Origin: Pseudomonas bharatica CSV86
GTDB lineage: Bacteria > Pseudomonadota > Gammaproteobacteria > Pseudomonadales > Pseudomonadaceae
Length of the DNA stretch: 64,000 bases
Reading direction: 5' to 3'
Assembly: GCF_000319305.2 (NCBI RefSeq)
Contig: NZ_AMWJ02000001.1
Location: 2,023,001-2,087,000 of the forward strand
Shown here: in pieces, positions 17,336-27,407 of the stretch
Numbering within the stretch: position 1 is the first letter of the stretch
Layout of the letters: every line of letters begins with the position of its first letter
Translations under genes and position numbers: made by a program
Notes under the pieces: generated by a model
What the model was told of the DNA's origin: nothing
What the model saw: the letters and a program-made list of their open reading frames with translations, nothing else
Databases searched by the model: none

Positions 17336-20300
17336 GCCTGTCCGTCGTGGCCTGGGTGATTGGCATCCTGGTCGTCCTGCTGCTGGTGGTGCTGCTGGTG
17401 CTATGGCTACGCAGCCGCAATGGCGCGACGGTGCGCAGCTTTTACCTGGCCGTGCGTCAGATGGAACACGAACAGGGGGTCAGCGACCGCTACCAGGCAC
17501 CCTGGCTGCTGATGCTTGGCGACGAGGTCGAAGGCAAGCGCCTGTGCGCCGACTGGAACCTCAATCCGGTGGACAAACCGGCCTGGTTCGGTCGCTGGTG
17601 GGCGGACCCCAGCGGCGCTGTACTGGTGGTGCCGCAGGCGCTGTTCATGCCCGGCGAGGGCATGAAGCAGGCCGGCGGCTGGTGGAACCTGATTGGCCTG
17701 CTATTGCGCCTGCGCTCGCGCCGCCCGCTGGACGGCGTGATCTGGACCATCGCCGCCGCCGACCTGCTCGACGCCGACCGCGCCGCGACCCTGGGCCTCG
17801 ACGCACGCCGGCGCTTCATCGACCTGCTGCAACGCCTGGGTACCAGCCTGCCGGTCTATGTGCTGGTCACCGGGATGGACGAGGTGCCGGGCTTCCAGGA
17901 ACTGGCCCGGGCCTTGCCGGAGCAGGCACGCAAGCAGGCGCTCGGCTGGTCTTCGCCGTATCCGGCGGAGGCGGCCTGGCAATCGCAGTGGACCGACGAC
18001 GCGGTGGATGGCATCAGCCATGCGCTGTCCGAGGCGATCGTGCAAATGGGGACCCTGTCCGGGCAACTGAGCAACGAACTGGACACCCTGCCGCAGCGTT
18101 TCGAGGGCATGCGACGCAACCTGCAGATGCTGCTGTGGCCGGTGTTCCAGGGCAACACCCACGGCGAGGCGCCGGCGCTGCGCGGCCTGTACTTCACCGG
18201 CACCCAGGCGATGCCGGGCGAGGCCGGGGCATTGACTGCGCTGGACCAGCTGCGGGTGCAGAACGTCTTCGCCCACGGCCTTTGGCAGCAGCGCATCAAC
18301 GCCGAGCGCGGCCTGGCCCGGCCGATTCCGCGGCTGTTGCAACTGCGCCAGCGCTGGCAGCGGATCGTCGCGGTGAGCGCGGCGGTGGTCGGGGTGCTCT
18401 GGGCCATCGGCATGATCTGGGTGTGGCGCGATTCGCTGCGCGATGCCGGCGAATTGTCGCGGCTGTTGCAGAACGCACAGAACGACTACGTCGCGATCCC
18501 TGACGACAGTCATCGCCAGGAACTGACCCGGCACAACGTGCAGAGTTTCTGGAATGTGCTGGAGCGTGCGCCACGCTGGCACTTCACCTCGCTGGCCTAT
18601 CCGACCTCCTGGTTCTCGTCGCTGGACCAGGACATGGACCGGGTGCTGCAGCGCACCGCCATGACCCATATGCAGCAGCCGATCCACGACCTGCTGCAGG
18701 CTGAGCTGCGTGATGTACTGGCCATCGCCGAGGCCACCCGGCGTACGGCTGCGCCCCAGGGCGGTGATCCGGCGCAATGGCCGAGCTACCTCAAGGCGCG
18801 CGAACTGGTGCACAAGGTGCTGCGCCTGGAGCAGGCGGCCAGCCTCTATGGCCAGGCCCAGGCCAACCAGAAGACCCCGCTCGACCAGTTGATCCCGCTG
18901 AGCAACCAGGTCCTGGACATGAACCTGAACGCCGGGACCCTGCCCAACGAGCGCTACTACAACCGCCTGCTGGTCAACCAGGGCATCAGCCCGCTCAAGC
19001 CCCTGGACCTGTCGCTGTACCGCAGCACCATCCAGGGCAACTTCAACCAGTTGATGGGCAACTGGCTGGGGCACTATTTCCGCACCGATGGCTATGTCGT
19101 TTCCGCCGGCTACCTCAAGCTCTACCTTGACCGCCTGGAAAACGGTGCCGGGCAGACCCTGCGCGAGCTGGAACATGTGGATGCGCTGATCGAAGACCTG
19201 CAGTCGGCCATCGACCTGACCAACTCCACCTGGAGCCGCGGCAAGGGCCAGGACCTGGTGGCAGGCTACGGGGAACTGCTGGAAAAGATCCGCCAAAGCA
19301 AGCTGCTGGGCCCGGCCATCGCCGACGAGACCGAGCGCCAGGCCGAGCAGATGCAATACGCCTTCAAGGAACAGTGGATCGCCCAGGGCTCGTCGAGCCG
19401 CAACCTGCTGGTGCAGAACGCTGCCGGGCAACTGGCCTTGCAGGACCGGATCGTCCATCTGCAAAGCGCGATCAACCTCTTGCTCAAGCGTGACTTCGTC
19501 GCCCGGGCCCTGCGCGAGGATGCGCTGGGCGAGGCGACGCCGCTGAGCCATGTGGACGGCGAGGGCCTGCGCCTGGCGCAGAGCTATGCCGACAGCTATC
19601 GGCAGTATGCCCACGAGTCGCTGGCGGGCATTCCTCCGGTGTACCGCAATGCCTTGCTGAAAACGGCCGAAACGGTGGCGGGCGATGCCATGTGGGCCAG
19701 CCTCGGCCGACAGACCGTGGACAGCGAGCTGCCCCGCGCCGCGACCTTCCAGGTGCGCACCGACCAGGCCCTGGCCGTGCACGGTGCGTTTATCCAGTTG
19801 CAGCGCCCGGACCTGGCCAGCGGCCTGCAAAGCGCCTTGAACCGCAGCGCCCTGGCCGATGTGTCCCTGGCCATCGAGGAGGTCTACCAGCAGCCGCTGT
19901 TCCGTGACTACAGCGCCATCAACCAGTGGGACGGCACCAAGGACCTGGGCCTGCGCCTGTTCCGTGCAGTGGATTCCCAGGACCTGAAGGGCAGCCTGGA
20001 GCAACAGTTCGCCGTGATCACCGCGATCACCGAACAGGCGGCGCCGGCCAAGGACTGGCTGATGACCCAGTTGCCGAGCCTCAACCTCGGCGAGGCGGAG
20101 CTGGTCAGCCGTTTCAATTCCCTTAGCGAGGAGATGGTCAAGTACAAGGCCCAGAACCCGTCCAGCTCGCCAGCCCTGATCACCCAACTGATCGTGCGCG
20201 ACTTCAACGACATGGACCAGGGCAGTTGCGCCAAGATCCTCGGCTCGGCCCTCGCGCCCCATGCTTCCGGGCAACTCACCCAGCACTGGAATGCCCTGCA

Positions 20301-21140
20301 GCGCACCGCCCTGCAGCGTTGCCAGTACCTCCAGCGGCAGAGCGTGGCCGGCGCCTGGAACGAACTGGCCGGCTATTTCAATCAATACCTGGCCGGGCGC
20401 TTCCCCTTTGCCAGCGACCGCCATGCGCCAGACGCGGACCCTGCACGGGTGCAGTATTTCCTCACCCTGATCGACAACCGCCTGCCACAGGCGCGGGACG
20501 GTCTCGGCCTGCTGACGGTCCGCGATCGCGCGGCGGCCGGCGAATTCCTCGACCGGATCGCACTGGCCCGCCCCTGGCTCGGGGCGATCCTCATGCGCGA
20601 CAAGGCCGGCCTGTCCGGGATCGACATGGAAGTGACCTGGCGTACCGACCGCGACAGCGAACGCGGCGCCGACCAGGTCATCGCCTGGACCCTGGCTGCC
20701 GGCAATCGTGAAATCGTCTGGCCGGGGATGAGCAGGTGTTGCACTGGAGCCTCGGCCAGACCCTCGATCTGCGCTTGCGCTGGGCCCGCGACGGCACCCA
20801 GCGGCCGGTCAACGACCCGGTGCAGCAGCAACTCCACGTCAACGGCCTGGAAGCCGAATGGCAGTACCAGGGGCCCTGGGCGCTGCTGCGCATGATGGCA
20901 GCCCACGGTTCCACGCTGCGCCAGCCGAATGTCGACTACACCGAATTCCCCCTGAGCCTGGAAGTGCCGGTGCACGCCCAGCCCGAGGAAGACAACCAGA
21001 CGCGGATGTTCCTGCGCCTGTCGCTGATGAGCCAGGGGGGCAAGGCGCCGCTGTCCATTCATCCGCTACCGGTCCAGGCGCCGTCATCCCCCCTCGGCTA
21101 CGCCTCGCGTGCCGTGGTCGATTCAGGAGATCTACCATGA
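17332..21140 (+). CDS. tssM: TssM (IcmF) inner-membrane protein (one apparent frameshift)
   Basis: About 1269 residues once repaired; spans the periplasm and links TssL to TssJ. Residues 5-26 form one membrane segment and a second lies around 343-363 (IVAVSAAVVGVLWAIGMIWV). Between them the nucleotide-binding region is degenerate: LMLGDEVEGKR replaces the Walker A GxxGxGKT, so ATP binding is unlikely. A long helical periplasmic domain follows, then the beta-rich C-terminal domain (HWSLGQTLDLRLRWARDG). A one-base deletion in GGGG at 20724-20727 breaks the frame; an extra G gives IVWPGDEQVLHWSL. Stop and tssA start overlap as ATGA. Confidence 0.92.
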
Positions 21141-22227
21141 CTACCCCCGGCTTCTCCGCGCGGGTCAGCCAGCTGCTCGAACCCGTTTCCGCGAACCTGC
21201 CCTGTGGTACCGACCTGCACTACGAGGCGGTGTTCGACCGCATCAAGGAACTGCGCCGCGAAGATGACACCAGCCTGCCCACGGGCGTGTGGTCGACCAC
21301 CGAGGTCAAGCGTGCCGACTGGGAAAAGGTCGAAGTGATCGCCAGCGATGTAATGAAGACGCGCAGCAAGGACCTGATGATCGCGGCCTGGCTCGGCGAG
21401 GCCTGGCTGCACCGTGAGGGGCTCAAGGGTATGGTCGATGCCCTGGCGCTGATCGGTGGCCTGTGCGAGTGCTACCCCGGCGATCTGCATCCGCAACTGG
21501 ACGACGATGACCCTGGTCGCCGCGCCGCGCCGCTGCTCTGGATGGCGCGGCGCTATGACGAGGTGATCCATACCCGGATGCCATTGTTTCCCCAGGTATC
21601 CGCGGAGATCGGCGTCTTCAACCTGTACAGCTGGCAGCAGATGAAGCAACGCCAGGTGCAGATCAACGACAGCAAGCCGGCCAAGGTCGCTGCCGAAGCG
21701 GCCCAGGCATTGCAGAACAAGGTCAACGACGAGGTTCGGCGAACGCCGGTCGCCTGGTGGCTTGAAGGGGTCAAGGCGGTGGAAACCACCAAGGCGCAAC
21801 TGTTGCTGCTCGATGGCTGGTGCGATCGCAACCTGGGCGGCGAGGGGCCTTCGTTCGTGCGCTTGCGCAAGCAACTGGACAACCTGGAAAACCTGCTGCG
21901 TGAATTCCTCGCGCTGCACCCGCCGCAATTGCTGTCGCCCGAGCCCGAAGCCACGCAACCCGAACCGGAGAAACCCCGCGCGATGGACCTGTCTGCCGCA
22001 ATCGAACCCGCGCGCCGTTCGCCGAGCCGCGCACCCGTGAGGAAGCCTACCGGCAACTGCTGGTGATCGCCGACTACCTGGCCCGTACCGAGCCGCACAG
22101 CCCGGTGCCGTACCTGATCCGTCGCGGCGTGGAATGGGGCAACAAGCCGCTGCGCGAACTGCTGGGCGAACTTATCAATTCGGATGCCGAAGCGCGGCGG
22201 TTGTGGACCTTGCTGGGGGTTCTTTAA
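21137..22227 (+). CDS. tssA: TssA type VI assembly protein (one apparent frameshift)
   Basis: TssA coordinates tail-sheath assembly. The N-terminal ImpA domain is clear: VSANLPCGTDLHYEAVFDRI, WEKVEVIASDVMKTRSKDL, AAWLGEAWLHREGLKGM, CECYPGDLHPQLDDDDPGRR. A shift near 22015-22016 (CC for an expected CCC) moves the end into another frame; one extra base yields AEPRTREEAYRQLLVIADYL and the closing PVPYLIRRGVEWGNKPLREL, ending LLGVL at 22227, about 363 residues. That ending is the usual C-terminus of the short TssA class. Last gene of the rightward operon. Confidence 0.9.
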
Positions 22228-22312
22228 CACAGCGACGACGCGGTCCCTGGTTGCGATGTGGCCCCTGTGGGAGGGCTGATATGCTGTGCCCTTTTTCCAG
22301 CAAGGACCTCTC

Positions 22313-22516
22313 ATGAGCGCCACCACCCCCGACGGCCTGCCGGTCTACCGCCTTGTCACCGGCAAGGACGATTCCGCCTTCTGCAAACGCATTTCCGAAC
22401 TGCTCGCCCAAGGCTACCAACTGCATGGTTCGCCAACCCTGACCTACGACCCGCAGCAGCAAAGCGTGATCGCCGGCCAGGCGGTGATCTGGGCCGGTCG
22501 CAAGCTCAGCGACTGA
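22313..22516 (+). CDS. DUF1737 small protein
   Basis: 67-residue cytoplasmic protein of the DUF1737 family: YRLVTGKDDSAFCKRISELL then GYQLHGSPTLTYD and VIAGQAVIWAG. Function unknown. The ATG at 22313 is preceded by AAGGA; an earlier in-frame ATG at 22286 lacks a site. Its 3' end overlaps the 3' end of the opposing LysE-type gene by 11 bases, so the two genes are tail to tail. Confidence 0.75.
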   Translation: MSATTPDGLPVYRLVTGKDDSAFCKRISELLAQGYQLHGSPTLTYDPQQQSVIAGQAVIWAGRKLSD

Positions 22517-23135
22517 AGATCCGCTGCACCCCCAGCGTGACCAGCGCTGCGCCCGCGAACCCGTTGATCCAGCGCTCGACCCGCAGGTACAGCCCGCGCA
22601 GCCGGGAGGTGCCGAACACCATGCCCAGCCCCACATGCCAGGCGAACGACAGCACGCCGATCAGCACCACGGTGACCAGGTAGAACCAGAGCGGCGGATG
22701 GGCCGGGAAGATCGCGGCGAAGGCACTGGTCCAGAACGCTGCGCCCTTGGGGTTGGTCACGCAGGTCAGCAGGCCGGTGCGAAAGGCCGCCAGGCGCGAA
22801 CCGTCCAGCTGCAACTGGTCGATGACGGTGCTGCGTGGCACCGGGTGCAAGGCCGACCAGAGCAGGCGGCCGCCATACCAGACCAGGTAGGTCGCGCCGA
22901 GCAGGCGTACCGCCGATGACAGCCAGGGATGTTGCGACAGGAGGGTCGCCAGCCCGGCGATCGAGAGGATGACCCAGAACACTGAGCCGGTGCCGATGCC
23001 GAAGGCCACATAGCGGGCGTCGCGATGGCGCTGGTTCAGGGCCATCTGGCTGAGGATGAAGAAATTCGGTCCGGGGCTGGCCAGGACGGCCAGGTAGATG
23101 CCGGTGATCAGCAGCAGGGAATAGAGGTAGGTCAT
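22506..23135 (-). CDS. LysE/RhtB-family amino-acid exporter
   Basis: 209-residue inner-membrane protein of the LysE/RhtB efflux family. The signature ASPGPNFFILSQMALNQRHRD follows the first membrane helix; further hydrophobic helices include YVAFGIGTGSVFWVILSIAGL, LLGATYLVWYGGRLLW and FYLVTVVLIGVLSFAWHVGLG, with the conserved TNPKGAAFWTSAF loop. The start at 23135 (MTYLYSLLL) puts the first helix at the N-terminus as in the family; the ribosome site is weak. Substrate (Thr, homoserine, Lys or other) cannot be assigned. Confidence 0.85.
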   Translation of the reverse strand: MTYLYSLLLITGIYLAVLASPGPNFFILSQMALNQRHRDARYVAFGIGTGSVFWVILSIAGLATLLSQHPWLSSAVRLLGATYLVWYGGRLLWSALHPVPRSTVIDQLQLDGSRLAAFRTGLLTCVTNPKGAAFWTSAFAAIFPAHPPLWFYLVTVVLIGVLSFAWHVGLGMVFGTSRLRGLYLRVERWINGFAGAALVTLGVQRIFSR

Positions 23136-23197
23136 GGTCGCGGCCGGGCAAGGGGAGTGACCTCGATGGTGCACCAACTCCCCTTGCTTTGTCAGTT

Positions 23198-23226
23198 CCG
23201 GCCTATCGCTGGCAAGCTCCCACAGT
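23198..23226. repeat. Solitary truncated REP
   Basis: A single incomplete REP unit (GGCCTATCGCTGGCAAGCTCCCACAG) that lacks the middle CCAG of the full core and has no partner arm, between two leftward genes. Confidence 0.6.
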
Positions 23227-23252
23227 GTCATGCGCTGCTCATGAGGCTTGTA

Positions 23253-25969
23253 TCAATTCCATCCATACCGCCGCGCAAACCATCCCTTCATCGCCTGCAC
23301 CACGCCCACATAGCCCACCAGGATGGCCAGCAGGAACGGGAAGTAGGTCCACGGCAGCGCCTGCAACTTGAAGTACCCGGCCAGTGGCGACATCGGCAGC
23401 AACAGGCCGATGGCGACGATCGCCACGGTCATCGCCAGCAGCGGCCAGGCCGCCCGGCTTTGCACGAAGGGCAGCTTGCGGGTGCGGATCAGGTGCACCA
23501 CCAGGGTCTGCGACAGTAGCCCTTCGACGAACCAGCCGGACTGGAACAGGGTCTGGTGATCCGGCGTGTCGGCGGCGAAGACGAACCACATCAGCGCATA
23601 GGTGAGGATGTCGAAGATCGAGCTCAGCGGGCCGAAGAACAGCATGAAGCGCCCGATGTCCTCGGCCTGCCAGCGCTGCGGGCTACGCAGTTGCTCGGCA
23701 TCGACATGGTCGAACGGGATTGCGGTCTGCGACACGTCGTACAGCAGGTTCTGCACCAGCAGGTGCAGCGGCAGCATCGGCAGGAAGGGCAGGAAGGCAC
23801 TGGCCACCAGTACGCTGAAGACGTTGCCGAAGTTGGAACTGGCGGTCATCTTGATGTACTTGAGCATGTTGGCGAAGGTCTTGCGCCCTTCGACCACGCC
23901 TTCTTCGAGCACCATCAGGCTCTTTTCCAGAAGGATGATGTCCGCCGCTTCCTTGGCGATATCCACCGCCGAGTCCACCGAGATGCCTACATCCGCCGCA
24001 CGCAGGGCCGGGGCGTCGTTGATGCCGTCGCCCATGAAACCGACCACATGCCCGCGCTGGCGCAGCAGGCGCACGATGCGCTCCTTGTGCGCCGGGGTGA
24101 GGCGGGCGAACAGGTTGCACTCGGCGGCGCGTTCACCCAGTTGCCGATCGCTCAGGGCATCGATCTCGCCGCCCAGCAGCAGGCCTTCAGCGGCAGGCCC
24201 ACGTCATGGCAGACCCGGCGGGTGACGCGCTCGTTGTCGCCGGTCAGCACCTTGACCTCGACTCCCTGTTCGGCCAGCACCTTCAGGGCCGCCGCCGTGC
24301 TGTCCCGTGGCGGGTCGAGGAAGGCGATATAACCGGTCAGCAGCAGGTCGCTTTCATCGGCCACCCGATACTGCTCGCGAGCGCCCGGCAACTGGCGTAC
24401 CGCTACCGCGACCACCCGCAGGCCATCGTCGTTGAGGCTGGCGGTGTGCTGGCGGATGCGCGCCAGCAGGGCGGCGTCCAGGGGCACTTCATCGCTGCCG
24501 ATGCGCACCCGGGTGCACACCTCGAGCACTTCTTCCAGCGCACCCTTGCACACCAGGCGGTGGCCGTTGTCCTGCTCGCCGACCACCACCGACATGCGCC
24601 GGCGCTGGAAGTCGAAAGGGATTTCGTCGACCTTGGCGAAACGCTCACCGAGGCGCGCCATGCGTCCGGCATCGGCGTGTTCCAGCACGGCGACATCCAG
24701 CAGGTTCTTCAGGCCGGTCTGGTAGTGGCTGTTGAGCCAGGCATCGTCGAGCACCGCGTCACAGGGGGTGCCGAACACATCGGTATGGCGTTCGAGGACG
24801 ATGCGGTCCTGGGTCAGGGTGCCGGTCTTGTCGGTGCACAGTACATCCATGGCGCCGAAGTTCTGGATGGCGTCCAGGCGCTTGACGATGACTTTCTTGC
24901 GCGACAGCACCACCGCGCCCTTGGCCAGGGTCGAGGTAACGATCATCGGCAGCATTTCCGGGGTCAGGCCGACGGCGATGGACAGAGCGAACAGCGAAGC
25001 TTCCAGCCAGTCACCCTTGGTGAAGCCGTTGATCAGCAGTACCAGCGGCGCCATCACCAGCATGAAGCGGATCAGCAGCCAGCTGACCTTGTTCACCCCT
25101 TGCTGGAAGGCGGTGGGCTCGCGGTCGCTGGCCAGGACCCGTTCGGCGAGGTTGCCGAACCAGGTGTGCTCGCCGGTGCCGACCACCAGCGCGCGGGCGC
25201 TGCCGCTGACCACGTTGGTGCCCATGAAGCACAGGTTGTCGAGCTCCAGCGGGCTGCCGGCGGCGCCATGACGGGGCAGGGCGAATTTCTCCACCGGCAG
25301 GGACTCGCCAGTGAGCGCCGCCTGGCTGACGAACAGGTCCTTGGCTTCCAGCACCCGCAGGTCGGCGGGGATCATGTCGCCGGCGCTGAGCAGCACCAGG
25401 TCACCGGGCACCAGGTCGCGGAAGGCAATTTCCACCGCTCCGCGCCGGTCGGCCCCGGGCACCCCGGGCCGCAACACGCTGGCGGTATTCGCCACCAGGC
25501 TTTTCAGACGCTCGGCGGCGTGGTTCGAGCGCGACTCCTGGACGAAGCGCAGCAGGGTGGAGATCAGCACCATGCTGCCGATCACGGTAGCGGCCTTGAG
25601 GTCCTCGGTCAGCCAGGAAACCAAGGCCAGCAGGGTCAGCAGCAGGTTGAACGGGTTGCGGTAGCACCACCACAGGTGGCGCAGGGGCGAGACCGGTTTT
25701 TCCTGGCCCACCAGGTTGGCCCCGGCCCGCGCGCGAATGGCTTCGACGCGAGCCTCGTCGAGCCCTTCGGCACGGCTGCCGAAGCGCTGGAAGAGGGCGT
25801 CGTTATCCAGTTTGGCGACCAGGGTGAGCTGGCGCACGAAGTCTGCAGGCAGGTGACTGCGGGCGCTGCCGCCACGCAGTGATTCAAGGATCGCCTGGCG
25901 GCGCAGGTGCCGGCTCAGGCCGTGGTCGAAGAAGGCCAGCAGGCGCTGGCCGAAGCGTTTGAACAGCAT
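23253..25969 (-). CDS. mgtA: MgtA-type magnesium-transporting P-type ATPase (one apparent frameshift)
   Basis: About 905 residues; imports Mg2+ across the inner membrane using ATP. Motifs in order: actuator TGES in AALTGESLPVEKF, a membrane helix containing ALSIAVGLTPEMLPMIV, the phosphorylation site DKTGTLTQ, the nucleotide-binding KGALEEVLE and the hinge GDGINDAPALRAADVG. The C-terminal membrane helices include LLVQNLLYDVSQTAIPFD. A deletion near 24184-24185 breaks the frame just before the hinge; one extra base restores LPLKGLLLGGEID. The start at 25969 has GGGAG six bases upstream. It lies behind mgtC and a proline-rich leader, so it is probably controlled by Mg2+ through that leader. Confidence 0.93.
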
Positions 25970-26018
25970 GATCTACTCCCGGGTGGTTGCCGCGCGGGCC
26001 GCCACCAGTAGGGCTTGT

Positions 26019-26094
26019 GCAGCGCAGGGACTGCGCTGCCGTCGGGTCAGGCCGGACGGCAGCGCGAAAGGCGATCGCTAGCTGCCGTCCAGCC
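26019..26094 (-). promoter_or_regulatory. Attenuator-like RNA region upstream of mgtA
   Basis: Four RNA segments can form competing stems. A (26081-26094, inside the last leader codons) pairs with B (26050-26063) over 14 bp with one G-U. The overlapping B' (26055-26065) pairs instead with C (26033-26043) over 11 perfect bp. C (26033-26039) pairs with D (26019-26025) over 7 bp. A-B and B'-C exclude each other, as do B'-C and C-D. A ribosome on the leader would decide which forms. No U-run follows D, so any termination would be Rho-dependent. The pairing is seen directly; the mechanism is inferred. Confidence 0.7.
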
Positions 26095-26131
26095 CGGTTC
26101 TGGGTGTCACGGGACTGGGGTCGGGATTCAT
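26078..26131 (-). CDS. mgtL: MgtL-like proline-rich leader peptide
   Basis: 17-codon open frame reading MNPDPSPVTPRTGLDGS, between mgtC and mgtA, with GGAG seven bases before its ATG and a TAG stop. Four prolines at positions 3, 5, 7 and 10 match the style of enterobacterial MgtL, also 17 residues and beginning M-E-P-D-P-T-P, where slow translation of proline codons in low Mg2+ permits mgtA transcription. The last codons form arm A of the attenuator-like structure. Similarity of sequence, length, position and downstream structure together make chance unlikely. Translation is not proven. Confidence 0.7.
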   Translation of the reverse strand: MNPDPSPVTPRTGLDGS

Positions 26132-26174
26132 GGCCGGGCTCCGGATGCTCCTCTCGGGTTGATGTTCAGCGGCT

Positions 26175-26879
26175 TCAATCGGCCGCCAGTTCGAAGACTT
26201 GCCAGCGGACCGAGCTGACGCCTTTTTCCAGGCTGATACGGCTGACCAGGCGCTCCAGCTGGCTGGTAGCGTCGTGATTGCCGAGCAGTTCGGCGCGCAC
26301 CTCCAGTTTTGCCGGGTTGGCCTGGTCCTCGCTGTGCAGCGATTGCAGGCGCAGGCTGGCTCCGTCGAAGCTGTGCAGCATCAGGCTGCGCACCTGGATT
26401 TCATCCTCGGCGCGGCAGACGATTTCCACGACATAGTGCTGGCCCGATTCGGTGGGCGGCACCACGTCCTGATGGTTCAGGCGCTGGGCGATATCGCGCA
26501 GCAGGATATTGGCGCAGAGCACCACCATGGCGCCCAGTGCGGCTTCCAGCAGCAGGCCCATGCTGCACAGCACGCCGATGGCGGCGGTGCACCAGAGGGT
26601 GGCGGCGGTGTTCAGGCCGCGGACGTTGAGGCCGTCGCGCATGATCACGCCACCGCCAAGGAAGCCGATGCCGGAGACCACGTAGGCGGCGATGCGCGAG
26701 GCGTCGCTGGCCAGGCCCGGGACGCTCTGGGTCATCAGCACGAACAGGCAGGCGCCGGTGCTGACCAGGGCGTTGGTGCGCAGGCCGGTGAGGCGCTGGC
26801 GCAGTTGCCGTTCGGCGCCGATCAGGGCACCGAGGACGAGCGCTGCGGCGGCGCGCAGCAGAAAGATTTTCCAATCCAT
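26175..26879 (-). CDS. mgtC: MgtC family inner-membrane protein
   Basis: 234-residue MgtC/SapB protein, linked to growth in low Mg2+ and to inhibition of the F1Fo ATP synthase in Salmonella. The N-terminal half has several membrane helices with the family motifs GALIGAERQLRQRLTGLRTN, GIGFLGGGVIMRDGLNVRGLNTAATLW and CTAAIGVL. The C-terminal half is a soluble ACT-like domain (HYVVEIVCRAEDEIQVRSLML). The start at 26879 has a strong GGAGGTG. Order here is mgtC, leader, mgtA. A short RNA hairpin (CCGT/ACGG) overlaps the mgtC ribosome site. Confidence 0.92.
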   Translation of the reverse strand: MDWKIFLLRAAAALVLGALIGAERQLRQRLTGLRTNALVSTGACLFVLMTQSVPGLASDASRIAAYVVSGIGFLGGGVIMRDGLNVRGLNTAATLWCTAAIGVLCSMGLLLEAALGAMVVLCANILLRDIAQRLNHQDVVPPTESGQHYVVEIVCRAEDEIQVRSLMLHSFDGASLRLQSLHSEDQANPAKLEVRAELLGNHDATSQLERLVSRISLEKGVSSVRWQVFELAAD

Positions 26880-27305
26880 GATTCACCTCCGTTTCTCTAC
26901 GGATAGAGTCCGGTGTTGACGCCGGCTGCAAGCCGGCGCGAATGCGCGTTATGGATGGCGAAAGGTCGTGGCGTCACCGAGCCGCGCGAACGCTGCCGGG
27001 CAATGTCGGAAGGGAGAATGAGGATGCGTCATCCCGGACGGGATGCGGATCGCCACTGTCCGCTGTGATCAGCGAGACAGTGGCAGGGAAAGTGCTGCCG
27101 GACGTGCTCGCTGTTCAGACCTGTCGCAATCGACTGGGACAACTGTCCAAGGCAGGACTCCTATGGGGGTTGAAATTGCGGCGCACCTTACTCGCGCAGG
27201 AGAGGCGGGTCAAGCGCTTCGCTTGGGGTTTCTACAAGGTCAGTGCAGGAGCGCCAGGATCGCCGTGGGCTGCGGGCTGGATGAAAGATTCGACATCTTT
27301 CTTTT
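26880..27305 (-). promoter_or_regulatory. Structured long leader of mgtC
   Basis: About 430 bases upstream of mgtC without a conventional gene. Three hairpins are clear: 27052-27084 (GCCACTGTCCGCT with its complement, one bulge), 27030-27045 (CATCCCG/CGGGATG) and 26920-26938 (CGCCGGC/GCCGGCG). A further small stem covers the mgtC ribosome site. I checked for a magnesium M-box and do not see its conserved core. The promoter probably lies toward 27200-27300 but I cannot place it. Confidence 0.5.
26949..27032 (-). CDS. Possible short leader ORF upstream of mgtC
   Basis: 27-codon frame starting MTHPHSPFRHCP, with three prolines in the first seven residues and a fourth at 12. Its ATG lies inside the hairpin at 27030-27045. 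Salmonella mgtC also has a proline-rich leader ORF, so the idea is reasonable, but the ribosome site is poor and short frames of this size arise by chance. Tentative. Confidence 0.3.
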   Translation of the reverse strand: MTHPHSPFRHCPAAFARLGDATTFRHP

Positions 27306-27402
27306 CAGTACCGGCCTCATCGCTGGCAAGCCAGCTCCTACAGGTATTGCGTGCGCCGCCGAACCTGTGGGAGCTGGCTTGCCAGCGATGAGGCCGGTAC
27401 TG
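27306..27402. repeat. REP pair
   Basis: Two inverted REP units; arms CAGTACCGGCCTCATCGC and its complement extend the shared core. It lies between the mgtC leader and the 3' end of the phytanoyl-CoA dioxygenase-like gene. Confidence 0.9.
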
Positions 27403-27407
27403 ACAAC

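Noticed and set aside
17701..20424. 907-codon open frame on the minus strand
   Set aside because: Antisense shadow of tssM.
26880..27300. Magnesium M-box (ykoK) riboswitch upstream of mgtC
   Set aside because: The conserved M-box core blocks are not visible in either orientation, only unrelated hairpins.
26942..27391. 149-codon plus-strand frame in the mgtC leader
   Set aside because: It runs through the leader hairpins and the REP pair, lacks a ribosome site, and its end encodes REP sequence.
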